A stretch of DNA of 45,326 bases from the NCBI GenBank assembly GCA_016871895.1, contig VHBO01000013.1, positions 1-45,326 on the forward strand, given 5' to 3'. The position numbers and the translations under genes are program-made. The notes under the pieces were generated by a model. The model worked only from the letters and a program-made list of their open reading frames with translations, did not search any database and was not told where the DNA came from. Source of the DNA: Gemmatimonadota bacterium. GTDB taxonomy: Bacteria; Gemmatimonadota; Gemmatimonadetes; Gemmatimonadales; Gemmatimonadaceae. Of this stretch, positions 6,415-15,362 are shown one piece after another. Numbering within the stretch: the stretch's first letter is position 1; each line of letters starts with the position of its first letter.

Positions 6415-7947
6415 ATGCCCTCCCCCCTCTGGGCGCGGAAGCCGATCGCGTCCCTCGACAGCACCGGCAGCGGCCTCGCCCGCACCCTCGGGACGCGCGA
6501 CCTCGTCGCCCTCTCCATCGGCGCCGTCATCGGTGCCGGGATCTTCTCGACCCTCGGGACCGCCGCGGCGGGGGAGATCGCCGCCTCCGGCGAAGTGATC
6601 CGTTACGGCGCCGGTCCGGCGCTCGTCATCAGCTTCCTCCTCCTCGGCGCCGTCTGCGCGCTCGCGGCGCTCTGCTACGCGGAGCTGGCAGCGATGATCC
6701 CGCAGGCCGGGTCCGCCTACGCGTACAGCTACGCCTCGCTCGGCGAGCTGGTCGCGTGGATCATCGGCTGGGACCTCATCCTCGAGTATGCGGTGGGGAA
6801 CGTCGCCGTGGCCATCGCGTGGGGAGGCTACTTCGAGTCGCTCGTCTCCCCCTGGCTCCACATCCCAGGCTGGCTGACGCACGGGTACTTCCAGGTGCAG
6901 GCGGGGGCGGCGGGGACCGGGGCGCACGCCGAGGTGATGCAGGCGCTGCTCGCCGAGGCCCCGCGGCTCGCCGGGATGCCGCTGCTCGTGAACCTCCCGG
7001 CGTTCCTCATCGTCGCGGCCATCACCTGGCTCCTCGTCCTCGGCGTCCGTGAGAGCACGCGGGTGAACAACGCGATGGTGCTCGTGAAACTCGCCGTGCT
7101 TGCGCTCTTCGTGGTCGTCGGGGTGCAGCACATCGACCCCGCGAATTATCGGCCCTTCGCCCCGAACGGATTCACGGGGATCCATCAAGGCGCGGCGATC
7201 GCCTTCTTCGCGTACATCGGGTTCGATGCGATCTCAACGGCGGCGGAGGAGACGAAGGATCCGCAGCGGACGATGCCTCGCGGGATCCTGCTCGGGCTCG
7301 CCGCCTGCACGCTCATCTACGTGATCGTCGGGGCGGTGGCGACGGGACTCGTCCCCTATCTGCAGCTCAAGAGCGCCGACCCGCTCGCGCACGCCTTCGA
7401 GGTGGCCGGGCTGACGCGCTTCTCCTGGATCATCGCCCTCGGAGCCGTGGTCTCGATGTCCGCGGTGCTCCTCGTGTTCCAGTATGGTCAGCCGCGCATC
7501 TTCTACGCGATGGCGCGCGACGGGCTGCTGCCGCCCTTCGCGGCGAAGCTCCACCCGAAGTACCGCACCCCGCACGTGACGACCATCCTCACGGGGGCGT
7601 TCGTAGCGCTCGGGGCGCTCGTCGCTGATGATGCGGCGACGTACGATCTCACCAACATCGGGACGCTTTTCGCCTTCACCCTCGTCTGCGTCGGCGTCCT
7701 CGTACTCCGCGTGATCGAGCCCGACCGGCCGCGGCCCTTCAAGGTGCCCGCCGTCTGGCTCGTCGCCCTCACCGGGGCGGCGGCCTGCCTCTTCGTGATG
7801 CGCGGGCTCCCGGCGATGGCCTGGCAGGGCTTCGGCGTCTGGCTCGTCATCGGGCTCGCGCTCTACTTCTCCTACGGCGCGCGGCACTCGCGCCTCCGTC
7901 GCGGTCTCCCCCCGCTCGCCTCCGAGGTCTCGGACTCCCATGGCTGA
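6415..7947 (+). CDS. APC-superfamily amino-acid permease (CAT-like)
   Basis: A 510-residue inner-membrane transporter with about twelve hydrophobic segments. The first helix carries the APC signature 'LVALSIGAVIGAGIFSTLG'. Helix 6 contains 'GAAIAFFAYIGFDAISTAAEETKDPQRTMP', quoted here in two parts: 'GAAIAFFAYIGFDAIS' and 'EETKDPQRTMPRGI', both highly typical of the cationic/neutral amino-acid permease group (YfnA/CAT type). It likely imports amino acids by proton symport. Its stop overlaps the start of the next transporter by 8 nt, so the two are co-translated. Substrate cannot be told from sequence. Confidence 0.92.
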   Translation: MPSPLWARKPIASLDSTGSGLARTLGTRDLVALSIGAVIGAGIFSTLGTAAAGEIAASGEVIRYGAGPALVISFLLLGAVCALAALCYAELAAMIPQAGSAYAYSYASLGELVAWIIGWDLILEYAVGNVAVAIAWGGYFESLVSPWLHIPGWLTHGYFQVQAGAAGTGAHAEVMQALLAEAPRLAGMPLLVNLPAFLIVAAITWLLVLGVRESTRVNNAMVLVKLAVLALFVVVGVQHIDPANYRPFAPNGFTGIHQGAAIAFFAYIGFDAISTAAEETKDPQRTMPRGILLGLAACTLIYVIVGAVATGLVPYLQLKSADPLAHAFEVAGLTRFSWIIALGAVVSMSAVLLVFQYGQPRIFYAMARDGLLPPFAAKLHPKYRTPHVTTILTGAFVALGALVADDAATYDLTNIGTLFAFTLVCVGVLVLRVIEPDRPRPFKVPAVWLVALTGAAACLFVMRGLPAMAWQGFGVWLVIGLALYFSYGARHSRLRRGLPPLASEVSDSHG

Positions 7948-9262
7948 ATCGATCGGCAACAGCGGCACCGGCATGAAGCTGCATACCAAGATCCTCCTCG
8001 CCCTGCTGGTCGGTGCCACAGCGGGGATCCTCGTCAACACGCAGCTCGGCAAGGACGACGCCACCGTCGGCTTCGTGAACACCTACATCGCGGGGCCGAT
8101 CGGTCAGATCTTCCTGCGGATGCTGTTCATGGTGGTGATGCCGCTCGTCTTCTCCTCGATCGCGCTCGGCGTCGCCGGCCTCGGGGATCTCCGGAAGGTC
8201 GGGCAGGTGGGTGGCAGGGCGATCGGGTACTTCCTCGGGACCACCTTCATCGCCGCCGCCTTCGGACTCCTCGCCGTGAGCGTCGTGCGTCCCGGTGATG
8301 CTGTCCCGGACGCGGTGAAGACCGAGTTGATGGCCACCTACGCCGGTGACGCGGCGGCGAAGATCGAGGCCGGGCAGCAGGGCGGCTTCGGTATCAACAC
8401 CTTCGTGAACATCGTCACGCGGAATCCGGTCAAGTCGGCGGCGGACTTCGATATGCTCGGCGTCATCTTCTTCGGCCTGATGTTCGGGGCCGCGCTGACG
8501 CAGATGCGGCAGGAGCGGGCCGAGCCGATGATCAAGGTCCTGGAAGCGATCAATGACGCCGTCACGGTCATCGTCGGGATGGCGATGAAGCTCGCCCCCT
8601 ACGGCGTCGCGGGGCTCATCTTCGGCGTCACCTCGAAGTTCGGGTTCGCGCTCCTCAAGCCGCTCGGCGCCTTCGTCCTCGTCGTCCTCGGCGCCTTGCT
8701 CTTCCATATGTTCGTCAACGTCTCGCTGATCCTGAAGTTCGTGATCGGCTTGAGCCCGAAGGTCTTCTTCTCGCGCGTGCGCGGGACGCTGATCACCGCC
8801 TTCAGCACGAGCTCAAGCTCGGCGACGCTCCCCGCGGCACTCAAGACGGCCGAGGAGGGGCTCGGCATCCCGAACCGGATCGCGGGGTTCGTGCTCCCGC
8901 TCGGCTCCACGATGTGCATGAATGGCACCGCGATCTTCGAGGGGATCACCGTGATCTTCCTCTGTCAGGCCTTCGGGGTCGACCTCAGCCTGGGGAACAT
9001 GATCGTCGTCGTCGTGATGTCGGTGATCACCGCCGTCGGCGCGGCCGGCGTGCCCGGCGGCTCGATCCCGCTCCTCGTGGGCATCATCGCGATGATGGGC
9101 GTGCCGGGTGAGGCGATCGCGATCGTCCTCGGTGTCGACCGGATTCTCGATATGACCCGGACGGTGGTCAACGTCTCGGGGGATCTCTCCGCGACGGCCT
9201 TCGTGGCGAAGTCCGAAGGGCTCTGGGACGCCTCCCGGGTGCCCGCCGAGCAGGGCGCGTAA
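7940..9262 (+). CDS. dicarboxylate/amino acid:cation symporter (DAACS, GltP/DctA-like)
   Basis: A 440-residue sodium- or proton-coupled symporter for glutamate/aspartate or C4-dicarboxylates. Family hallmarks are in order: the re-entrant loop 1 serine-rich motif 'STSSSSATLPAAL' (about 292-304), the helix 7 motif 'GSTMCMNGTAIFEG' (NMDGT in other members), loop 2 'AAGVPGGSIPLL', and helix 8 'VDRILDMTRTVVNVSGD'. It overlaps the upstream permease by 8 nt. The pair may supply amino acids that feed the aspartase-like enzyme further on, but that is only a guess. Transcription ends at the very strong hairpin that follows. Confidence 0.93.
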   Translation: MAESIGNSGTGMKLHTKILLALLVGATAGILVNTQLGKDDATVGFVNTYIAGPIGQIFLRMLFMVVMPLVFSSIALGVAGLGDLRKVGQVGGRAIGYFLGTTFIAAAFGLLAVSVVRPGDAVPDAVKTELMATYAGDAAAKIEAGQQGGFGINTFVNIVTRNPVKSAADFDMLGVIFFGLMFGAALTQMRQERAEPMIKVLEAINDAVTVIVGMAMKLAPYGVAGLIFGVTSKFGFALLKPLGAFVLVVLGALLFHMFVNVSLILKFVIGLSPKVFFSRVRGTLITAFSTSSSSATLPAALKTAEEGLGIPNRIAGFVLPLGSTMCMNGTAIFEGITVIFLCQAFGVDLSLGNMIVVVVMSVITAVGAAGVPGGSIPLLVGIIAMMGVPGEAIAIVLGVDRILDMTRTVVNVSGDLSATAFVAKSEGLWDASRVPAEQGA

Positions 9263-9297
9263 GGGAGGGCAGCGCGCCGCCCGCGCCAGCGCAGGGC

Positions 9298-9347
9298 AAA
9301 CGGACGAGGGCCGCCGGATGACTGCATCCGGCGGCCCTCGTCCGTTT
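9298..9347. terminator. bidirectional terminator between convergent genes
   Basis: A perfect 23-bp stem (9298-9320 with 9325-9347) on a 4-nt loop. The outer pairs are AAA/TTT, so a short T run ends the stem in both directions. It lies between the symporter stop (+) and the kinase stop (-), the expected place for a shared terminator. Confidence 0.85.
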
Positions 9348-9357
9348 ACCGCTCGGC

Positions 9358-10302
9358 TCAGCGGGCGGCTTTTGCCCGCTGGCGCGCCATCGCCGCCGCC
9401 CCGCGGGCGGCGCGCACCTGGTCACCCTTCAGGTGGCATCCCGGCACCGCGTGCTTCAGCCGGTGCTCGACGAGCCGACGCAGGAAGCCGCCGCGCCCGA
9501 GCATCCCGCCCGAGAGCGCCACCGGGATCGCTGCGCGCTCATCGACGAAGAGCTGGCGCGCGAGGGTCCGCACGTGGAGTACGAGCTCCTCGGCGGCGAG
9601 CGTGCAGATCGCATTGGCGCGGAGGTCCCCGTCGGCGGCGACCGTGAGGACCGTCGGGGCGAAGGCGGCGAGCGCCTTCGGCGACGCGGCGGCCGCCCAG
9701 CCGATCAGACCATCGACCGATTCCAGCTCCAACGCGGTGAGGAGCGCCCCGACGAGCTTCGTCTCCGGCTCGCGTCCGTCGTGCGATGCGGTCACGACGC
9801 TGAGGGCGCGCCGCCCGATCCAGGCGCCACTCCCCTCGTCGCCGCAGACCGGGCCCCAGCCGCCGCAGCGGAGCAGGGTGCCTGTCGGGCCGCGGCCATA
9901 GGCGATCGAGCCGGTGCCGGCGATCAGCAGGATGCCCGGGCCGTCGCCGAAGGCGTCGGTGAGCGCCACCTCGGCGTCGGTCGTGACGAGGACGTCGTCC
10001 GCGAGGTCGGCCCGCTCGAGAATCCGCTGCAACGCCTGACGCTCGGCCTCCTGGCCGGCGCCGGCGACACCGACGACGAGGCCTGCGGGGCGCTCTGGAC
10101 CGTCCTCGCCGACCTCCCCCTGTGCCTCGGTCAGCGCGTCGCGAATGAGGTCGGTGATGACCTCGGCCGTGTGCAGCGCCTCGCCGGGGCGGAGGGCGCT
10201 GGCATCTCCGACACGAGCGGCCCGCTCCTTCCCCTTCCGGTCGACGACGACGACCTCGGTCTTGCTGCCCCCACCATCGACTCCCACGAAGAGCTGCGAC
10301 AT
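9358..10302 (-). CDS. BadF/BadG-type amino-sugar kinase (GlcNAc or MurNAc kinase)
   Basis: A 314-residue ASKHA-fold kinase of the BadF/BadG/BcrA/BcrD group, which includes mammalian NAGK and bacterial MurK. The phosphate-1 loop is 'GVDGGGSKTEVVV' at the N-terminus. Further motifs are 'TDAEVALTDAFGDGPGILLIAGTGS', cited here as 'TDAEVAL' and 'LLIAGTGSIAYG', followed by 'GDEGSGAWIGRRAL', and 'ALSGGMLGR' near the end. I chose the ATG at 10302 because the N-terminal motif begins directly there; the longer frame upstream runs through the transporter gene. It lies 17 nt behind a sodium:solute symporter and near NagZ/NamZ genes, so it probably phosphorylates GlcNAc or MurNAc freed from cell wall. Confidence 0.85.
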   Translation of the reverse strand: MSQLFVGVDGGGSKTEVVVVDRKGKERAARVGDASALRPGEALHTAEVITDLIRDALTEAQGEVGEDGPERPAGLVVGVAGAGQEAERQALQRILERADLADDVLVTTDAEVALTDAFGDGPGILLIAGTGSIAYGRGPTGTLLRCGGWGPVCGDEGSGAWIGRRALSVVTASHDGREPETKLVGALLTALELESVDGLIGWAAAASPKALAAFAPTVLTVAADGDLRANAICTLAAEELVLHVRTLARQLFVDERAAIPVALSGGMLGRGGFLRRLVEHRLKHAVPGCHLKGDQVRAARGAAAMARQRAKAAR

Positions 10303-10319
10303 GGCGCTGGATTCCCTGA

Positions 10320-11837
10320 TCAGACGGACCGCGCCCCCGTGGGCGCTGGATGAGTGAAGGAGGACAAGATACCTACGACGAGGGTGATCGTGGTGCCGAT
10401 CAGCACGAACCAGGGCCACGCGATCCCGATGAAGGGGGTCAGGAGCCCCGAGAGGGCTGGCACCGCCGCCACGATCCGGCCCGCGAAGACGATAAGGCTC
10501 ATCGTGCCGATCCCGACCGCCATCCCGAGGATGGCGTCCCGTTGGATGGCGCGGGGCCAACCGAGGGCGAGGAAGAACCCGCCCAGCAGCCCACCATACG
10601 TGAAGGAGGCGACCGAGAGGGCGATGACCACGACCGGCGTCCCTTCGGCGCGGTAGAGTAGGGCGCCGCCGATCAGGAGGGCCGCCCAGAGCAGCGTGAA
10701 CCGCTTCGAGACGCGGAGCATCGCGTCCGGGGAGGCACCGGCCCCACGCAGCGGGACCCAGAGGTCGTGGGTCGTCGCGGCGGCGAGCGAGTTGATCGAG
10801 CCGGAGATGGTGCTCATCGCGGCCGCGAGGATGGCGGCGATCACGACACCGGTCAGTCCGGCGGGCATCTGCTGGACGATGTACGTCGGGAAGATCTTGT
10901 CGGGGGCGGGGAAGCTCGTCCCACCGTAGAAGACCCAGAGGCCGAGGCCGATGGTGAGGAAGAGCGCGAACTGCGCGATGACGAAGACGCCGCTGCCGAT
11001 CAGCGCCCGGCGGGCGTCCGGGAGCGAGGCGGAGGCGAGGAGCCGTTGGACGATCAGCTGGTCGGCACCGTGCGAGGCCATCGCGAGGAACCCGCCGCCG
11101 AGGAGGCCGGCGAAGACGGTATGCGGCTGCCGCAGCGTGAGTGAGGCGTCGAACCACGCCAGCTTCCCGGCGCCGGCGGCCTGGGCCCAGACGGCACTCC
11201 AGCCGCCGTCGATGCCGCGCCCGAGCAGCACGACCGCCCCTGCCGCGCCACCGAGGTAGACGATCGTCTGGATGACGTCGGTCCAGACGACGGCGCGCAT
11301 CCCGCCGTGGTACGTGTACAGGACGGTGGCGCCGCCGAGCGCGAGGATCGAGATTGGGGTCAGCCAGGCGGCCGGGACGATTGGGCCGAGGATCAGCGCG
11401 ATCGGGATCGCGGTCGCGAAGACGCGTACCGAGTCGCCGAAGGCGCGGGTGAACATGAAGGTCACCGAGGCGAAGCGTCGCGTGGCGACGCCGAAGCGGC
11501 GTTCGAGCAGCGCGTACGCGGTCACGAGCTCCCCGTCCATATAGCGTGGCAGGAGCGTGTAGGCGACGACGATGCGACCGAGGAGATACCCGACCGTCAC
11601 CTGCAGGAACCCGAGGTTCCCGAGGTAGGAGAGTCCGGGGATCGAGATGAAGGTGAGCGCGCTCGTCTCGGTGGCGACGATTGAGAAGCAGACGGCCCAC
11701 CACGGGATAGTGCCGCTGGCGACGAAATAATCCTTGCTGTCCTTCTGGCCTCGGCCGAGGTGGATGCCGAGCCAGGTGGTACCGGCGAGGTAGGCGACGA
11801 GGATCGCCCAGTCGAGGGAGGTGAAGGTCGCGGTCAT
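10320..11837 (-). CDS. sodium:solute symporter (SSS family), probable amino-sugar importer
   Basis: A 505-residue inner-membrane transporter with about thirteen hydrophobic segments. Its beginning, 'DWAILVAYLAGTTWLGIHLG', and the following 'KDSKDYFVASGTIPWWAVC' are typical of SSS proteins. Core motifs follow: 'ATETSALTFISIPGLSY' in the sodium-site region, 'YTYHGGMRAVVWTDVIQ', and 'ISGSINSLAAATTHDLWVP'. The latter two are characteristic of the SGLT-like subgroup. It precedes the BadF-type kinase by 17 nt, forming a transport-plus-phosphorylation pair. With NagZ and NamZ close by, I infer uptake of MurNAc, GlcNAc or a small muropeptide sugar. The ATG at 11837 has no evident Shine-Dalgarno sequence. 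Confidence 0.88.
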   Translation of the reverse strand: MTATFTSLDWAILVAYLAGTTWLGIHLGRGQKDSKDYFVASGTIPWWAVCFSIVATETSALTFISIPGLSYLGNLGFLQVTVGYLLGRIVVAYTLLPRYMDGELVTAYALLERRFGVATRRFASVTFMFTRAFGDSVRVFATAIPIALILGPIVPAAWLTPISILALGGATVLYTYHGGMRAVVWTDVIQTIVYLGGAAGAVVLLGRGIDGGWSAVWAQAAGAGKLAWFDASLTLRQPHTVFAGLLGGGFLAMASHGADQLIVQRLLASASLPDARRALIGSGVFVIAQFALFLTIGLGLWVFYGGTSFPAPDKIFPTYIVQQMPAGLTGVVIAAILAAAMSTISGSINSLAAATTHDLWVPLRGAGASPDAMLRVSKRFTLLWAALLIGGALLYRAEGTPVVVIALSVASFTYGGLLGGFFLALGWPRAIQRDAILGMAVGIGTMSLIVFAGRIVAAVPALSGLLTPFIGIAWPWFVLIGTTITLVVGILSSFTHPAPTGARSV

Positions 11838-11885
11838 CGCGTGGGCCCGGGGGAAGGGGAAGGGCGGCGCGTGGGGGGGAAATGC

Positions 11886-11911
11886 GACGGGCGCCCATTG
11901 GGGCGCCCGTC
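11886..11911 (-). terminator. hairpin downstream of the Fe-S carrier gene
   Basis: A 10-bp perfect stem (GACGGGCGCC/GGCGCCCGTC) on a 6-nt loop, 21 nt beyond the stop of the minus-strand A-type carrier. Reading on the minus strand, it is followed by GCATTT, a weak T run. It probably separates the carrier from the symporter-kinase pair. Confidence 0.6.
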
Positions 11912-11932
11912 AGTCGATTCACCGGTGGCCGA

Positions 11933-12289
11933 TCAGGCCGAGAAGCTGCTCCCGCAGCCGCAGCCGCCGGTCGCGTTCGGGTTCTTGAAGGTGAAGCCCG
12001 ACCCCTGCATCGACGTGACATAGTCGATCGTCACGCCATTCAGGTACTGCATCGAGAAGGGATCGACGAAGACGTTGAACCCGGCCTGCGGCAGCACCGT
12101 GTCGTCGTCCGCCGGCTTGTCCTCGATGAGGAGCGAGTACTTGAAGCCGGAGCAGCCGCCGGGCTGCACGCTGACGCGCAGACCGCCGACCTCGGGGGCG
12201 ACGTTCTCCGCGGCCATGAACTTCTGCACCTCGGTCGCCGCGGCCGGGGTGATCGAAACCATCGTCTCAGGGGCGTTCATCGTGCTCAT
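11933..12289 (-). CDS. A-type iron-sulfur carrier (ErpA/IscA/SufA family)
   Basis: A 118-residue HesB/IscA-fold protein that accepts Fe-S clusters from the assembly machinery and passes them to apo-proteins. The three ligand cysteines are in place: 'QPGGCSGFKY' in the middle and 'GGCGCGSSF' at the C-terminus. 'VTIDYVTSMQGSGFTFKNPNA' is typical of the family; quoted in part, 'YVTSMQGSGFTF' and 'NPNA'. The N-terminal extension is short. GGAGG 6 nt before the ATG at 12289 fixes the start. No suf or isc operon is in the window, so it is a stand-alone carrier, most like ErpA. Confidence 0.93.
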   Translation of the reverse strand: MSTMNAPETMVSITPAAATEVQKFMAAENVAPEVGGLRVSVQPGGCSGFKYSLLIEDKPADDDTVLPQAGFNVFVDPFSMQYLNGVTIDYVTSMQGSGFTFKNPNATGGCGCGSSFSA

Positions 12290-12343
12290 CGTGGACCTCC
12301 GCGAGCGGGGTTGCGGGCGTCGGCTGACGACCCGATTACTGAT

Positions 12344-12352
12344 GGGAATATA
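12344..12352 (-). promoter_or_regulatory. TA-N2-TT -10 box for the Fe-S carrier
   Basis: Read on the minus strand, TATATTCCC lies 55 nt upstream of the carrier start in the 151-bp gap behind the NagZ gene. It is a good match to the TA-N2-TT box. No clear -35 box is present. Confidence 0.45.
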
Positions 12353-12440
12353 GAACCGCGGACGGGTGAGGGGCCACCACGCCGTGAGGAACGGGTGGGG
12401 CTTGGCCGGCGCCGCCGACGCGATGGGCCCCCGGTGCTCG

Positions 12441-15332
12441 TCAGGGACTGCCGCGGCCGTTGCCGGCCGGCGCGAGTGTCGCCGCCGTCTCGGCCACCGT
12501 CGTCCGGACCCGCGCGATTCCGGTCCGCTCCCTGGTGGGATTCACCCGGTTCGTCAGGAGGATCACGAAGCGGTCGTTCGCCGGGTCGATCCACAGCGAC
12601 GTCCCGGTGAACCCGGTATGGCCGAAGGCCGGGGCGCGCATCAGTCGACCGGCGGAATTCCCCCCCGTCGGGACCTCCCACCCCAGCGCCCGATTCGAGA
12701 AGCCGGGGCGCTGGACGGTCGTGAAGCGGCGGATGGTCTCCGGCTCGAAGATCCGTACCCCCTCGAGCGCCCCGCCGTTGAGGTAGAGCCGCGCGAACCG
12801 GACGAGATCCGCCCCGGTGCTGAAGAGCCCCGCGTGACCGGAGACCCCGCCGAGGAGATGGGCGTTCTCGTCGTGGACCTCACCGCGGAGGAGTCGACCG
12901 CGCCAGGGGTCGCGTTCGGTGGGGGCGATGCGCGCGCGGAGCGATGTCGGCGGCAGGAAGCGGGTGTCTCGCATTCCGGCGGCGGTGAACACGTGCGCCG
13001 CGAGGTAGCGATCGAGGGGCTCGCCGCTCACGCGCTCGACCACCCAGCCGAGGAGCATCGCCCCGAGGTCGGAATAGACCATCCGCGCGCCTGGCACGGT
13101 GTCGAGCGAGGCGTCGAGGACGATCCGTCGCGCTTCTGCGGCGCTCGTGGTGCGCTTCCAAAGCTGGATGAAGGGGGCGAGTCCGCCGGAGTGCGTGAGA
13201 AGGTGCCGTATGGTGACGGCGTCCTTGCCGCGGCCCTGCCACTCCGGGAGGTAGCGCTGCACCGGCGCGTCGAGGTCGATCCGTCCCTGCCTGACGAGCT
13301 GCATCATCGCGCTCGTCAGGCCGACGACCTTGGTGAGGGACGCCATATCCCAGATGGTCTCGAGCGTCGGCGCCGGGGCGTCCGCGGCCCAGTCGATGCG
13401 GCCGGCGCTGACCTGACTGAGGATACCGGCCCGGTTCCCGACGATCGCGATGCCGCCCGGGAAGATCGAGTCGCGCACGGCGGCCTCGAGGATGCGGCGG
13501 AGGGAATCCTCGAGCGGCCGGACGTCCGGTGAGCGGTCGGCGCCGTCGCCGGCACGGAAGTAGCCGGGGAGGGTGATCGGCGCGCGCCCCGCGAACGGGA
13601 TGGCGCCGGCCACGGCGCGAGCGGCGGCGCGCTCGACGGCATCCCCGCGACCGAAGGTCGCGACGTACGCGGAGACGCGGTTGAACTCGCGCAGCACATA
13701 TGGGTTCGAGAACGCGACCACCGTGACCGGTCGCGTCCAGGCGACCGAGTCAATCCACTGCGCGACGTGCGCCCCGACGGCGAAGCGCCCTTCCCCCTCG
13801 ATGGTGCGCACAAATGTCGCGAGGACCATCCGCTCCCCGGGTCGGAGGAGCGAGTCGAGCCGCGCGCGTGAGGTGGCCGGCGAGATGCGGAGGAGGCGTC
13901 CCTCACCGAGCCGCCCCCGCAGCTCCGCGGCAAAGGTACGGCCGGCGTTCACGTCCGATTCACCCGCGAAGGTGACGATGGCCGTCGCGGTGCCGCGCGT
14001 CAGGGGGAGGACCGCGCCGGTGTTCCGGAGGAGGGTGATGGCGCCGTCGGCGATGCCTTGGGCCACCGCGCGATGCGGGGCGGCGCCGACGATCTCGCGG
14101 AGCGAGTCGAGGTCGACGATCGGCCGCTGGATGGCCCCGGTGCGGATCTTCATCTCGAGGATCCGGCGCACCGAGGCATCGATCCGCGCGGCCGGGATCT
14201 CCCCACGCGCGATGGCGGCGAGCACGGCCCCGATGGCGCCCCCGACGTCGGCGGGCATCAGGAGGAGGTCGGCGCCCGCCTGCACCGCACGGACGGAGCT
14301 GACCTCGTTCGGGTACCCCGCGCCGACGCCGCGCATATCCATCGCGTCGGTGACCGCGAGCCCGCGGAAGGCGAGGGTGTCGCGGAGGAGCCCCTCGAAG
14401 ATCGCGGGGACCAAGGTGGCGGGGGTGGAGTCGCCCGCGACCGCGGGGAGGGCGATATGCGCACTCATCACGGCTGCGACGCCCGCGTCGATCGCGGCGC
14501 GGAAGGGGCGCAGTTCCATCGAGTCGAGTCGAGCGCGGCTCGCGGTCACGATCGGGAGCGCGAGGTGCGAGTCGGTATCGGTGTCCCCGTGGCCCGGGAA
14601 GTGTTTGACAGTCGCCGCGACGCCGGCCTCCTGCACACCGGCGACGAAGGCGGCACTCATCGCCGAGACCTGCGCGGGATCCTCGCCGAAGGACCGGACA
14701 TTGATGACCGGATTCGCCGGATTGTTGTTGACGTCGACCGTCGGCGCGAAGGCGAGGTGGATGCCGATCGCCCGTGACTCGCGCCCCGTGATGCGCCCGG
14801 CCTCGCGCGCGAAGTCCACGCGCCCGGTGGCGCCGATCGCCATGTTGTTCGGGAGCACGGTCGCATCGCCCCCCCGGAGGAGCCCGGGAGTGAAGGTCCC
14901 CCCCTCGAGGCGCCCCAAGCCCGGCTCGACGTCGGAGGCCACGAGGAGCGGGAGCGCCGCGCGACGCTGCAGCGCGTTCACCTTCGCGGCGACCTCGATC
15001 GGGGAGCCGAGCGACATCACGACACCACCGACCTTGTCCTCCGTGATGCGGGCGGCCGCCCAGGCGAACGCGGAGTCCGTCGTGCTCGTATAATCCCCCA
15101 ACACCCAGATCATCACCATCTGGGCGACCTTGTCCCGCAGCGGCATCGCGGCAAGGGTCGAATCGATCCAGCGGGTCGCGGCGCGCGGCAGTGGCGCCGA
15201 GAGGGAGACGGGGACGTCGTGCAGGGCACCGGGGCGTGGCGCGGGCGTGGGTCCACCGGAGCCAATCGGGGTGCAGGCGATGGCGAGACAGGCGCCGGCG
15301 AGGCCGGCCACACGAACGGGGGCGGGATGCAT
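12441..15332 (-). CDS. NagZ-type GH3 beta-N-acetylglucosaminidase fused to AmiE-like serine hydrolase
   Basis: A 963-residue exported protein with two enzymes in one chain. The N-terminus is a signal peptide, perhaps a lipoprotein ('LAIAC'). Residues about 55-400 are a GH3 NagZ domain. It holds the NagZ-specific 'KHFPGHGDTDTDSHLALP' (Lys243-His244, with the His-Asp acid/base loop) and the nucleophile motif 'VTDAMDMRG'. About 410-590 look like a GH3 C-terminal-type domain. About 600-950 are a beta-lactamase/PBP-like serine hydrolase with SxxK 'SLTK' (Ser665, Lys668), 'YSD' and 'HTG'. In Bacillus subtilis separate NagZ and AmiE (YbbE) remove GlcNAc and the stem peptide from muropeptides; here they are joined. 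The start at 15332 follows the signal peptide; the frame stays open upstream into the divergent gene. Confidence 0.88.
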   Translation of the reverse strand: MHPAPVRVAGLAGACLAIACTPIGSGGPTPAPRPGALHDVPVSLSAPLPRAATRWIDSTLAAMPLRDKVAQMVMIWVLGDYTSTTDSAFAWAAARITEDKVGGVVMSLGSPIEVAAKVNALQRRAALPLLVASDVEPGLGRLEGGTFTPGLLRGGDATVLPNNMAIGATGRVDFAREAGRITGRESRAIGIHLAFAPTVDVNNNPANPVINVRSFGEDPAQVSAMSAAFVAGVQEAGVAATVKHFPGHGDTDTDSHLALPIVTASRARLDSMELRPFRAAIDAGVAAVMSAHIALPAVAGDSTPATLVPAIFEGLLRDTLAFRGLAVTDAMDMRGVGAGYPNEVSSVRAVQAGADLLLMPADVGGAIGAVLAAIARGEIPAARIDASVRRILEMKIRTGAIQRPIVDLDSLREIVGAAPHRAVAQGIADGAITLLRNTGAVLPLTRGTATAIVTFAGESDVNAGRTFAAELRGRLGEGRLLRISPATSRARLDSLLRPGERMVLATFVRTIEGEGRFAVGAHVAQWIDSVAWTRPVTVVAFSNPYVLREFNRVSAYVATFGRGDAVERAAARAVAGAIPFAGRAPITLPGYFRAGDGADRSPDVRPLEDSLRRILEAAVRDSIFPGGIAIVGNRAGILSQVSAGRIDWAADAPAPTLETIWDMASLTKVVGLTSAMMQLVRQGRIDLDAPVQRYLPEWQGRGKDAVTIRHLLTHSGGLAPFIQLWKRTTSAAEARRIVLDASLDTVPGARMVYSDLGAMLLGWVVERVSGEPLDRYLAAHVFTAAGMRDTRFLPPTSLRARIAPTERDPWRGRLLRGEVHDENAHLLGGVSGHAGLFSTGADLVRFARLYLNGGALEGVRIFEPETIRRFTTVQRPGFSNRALGWEVPTGGNSAGRLMRAPAFGHTGFTGTSLWIDPANDRFVILLTNRVNPTRERTGIARVRTTVAETAATLAPAGNGRGSP

Positions 15333-15362
15333 CGTCACGGACGGCTTCGGGAGGGAGAGGGG

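Noticed and set aside
10303-12021. N-terminal extension of the BadF-type kinase frame to 887 codons
   Set aside because: The extension overlaps the symporter gene in another frame; kinase motif begins right after ATG 10302.
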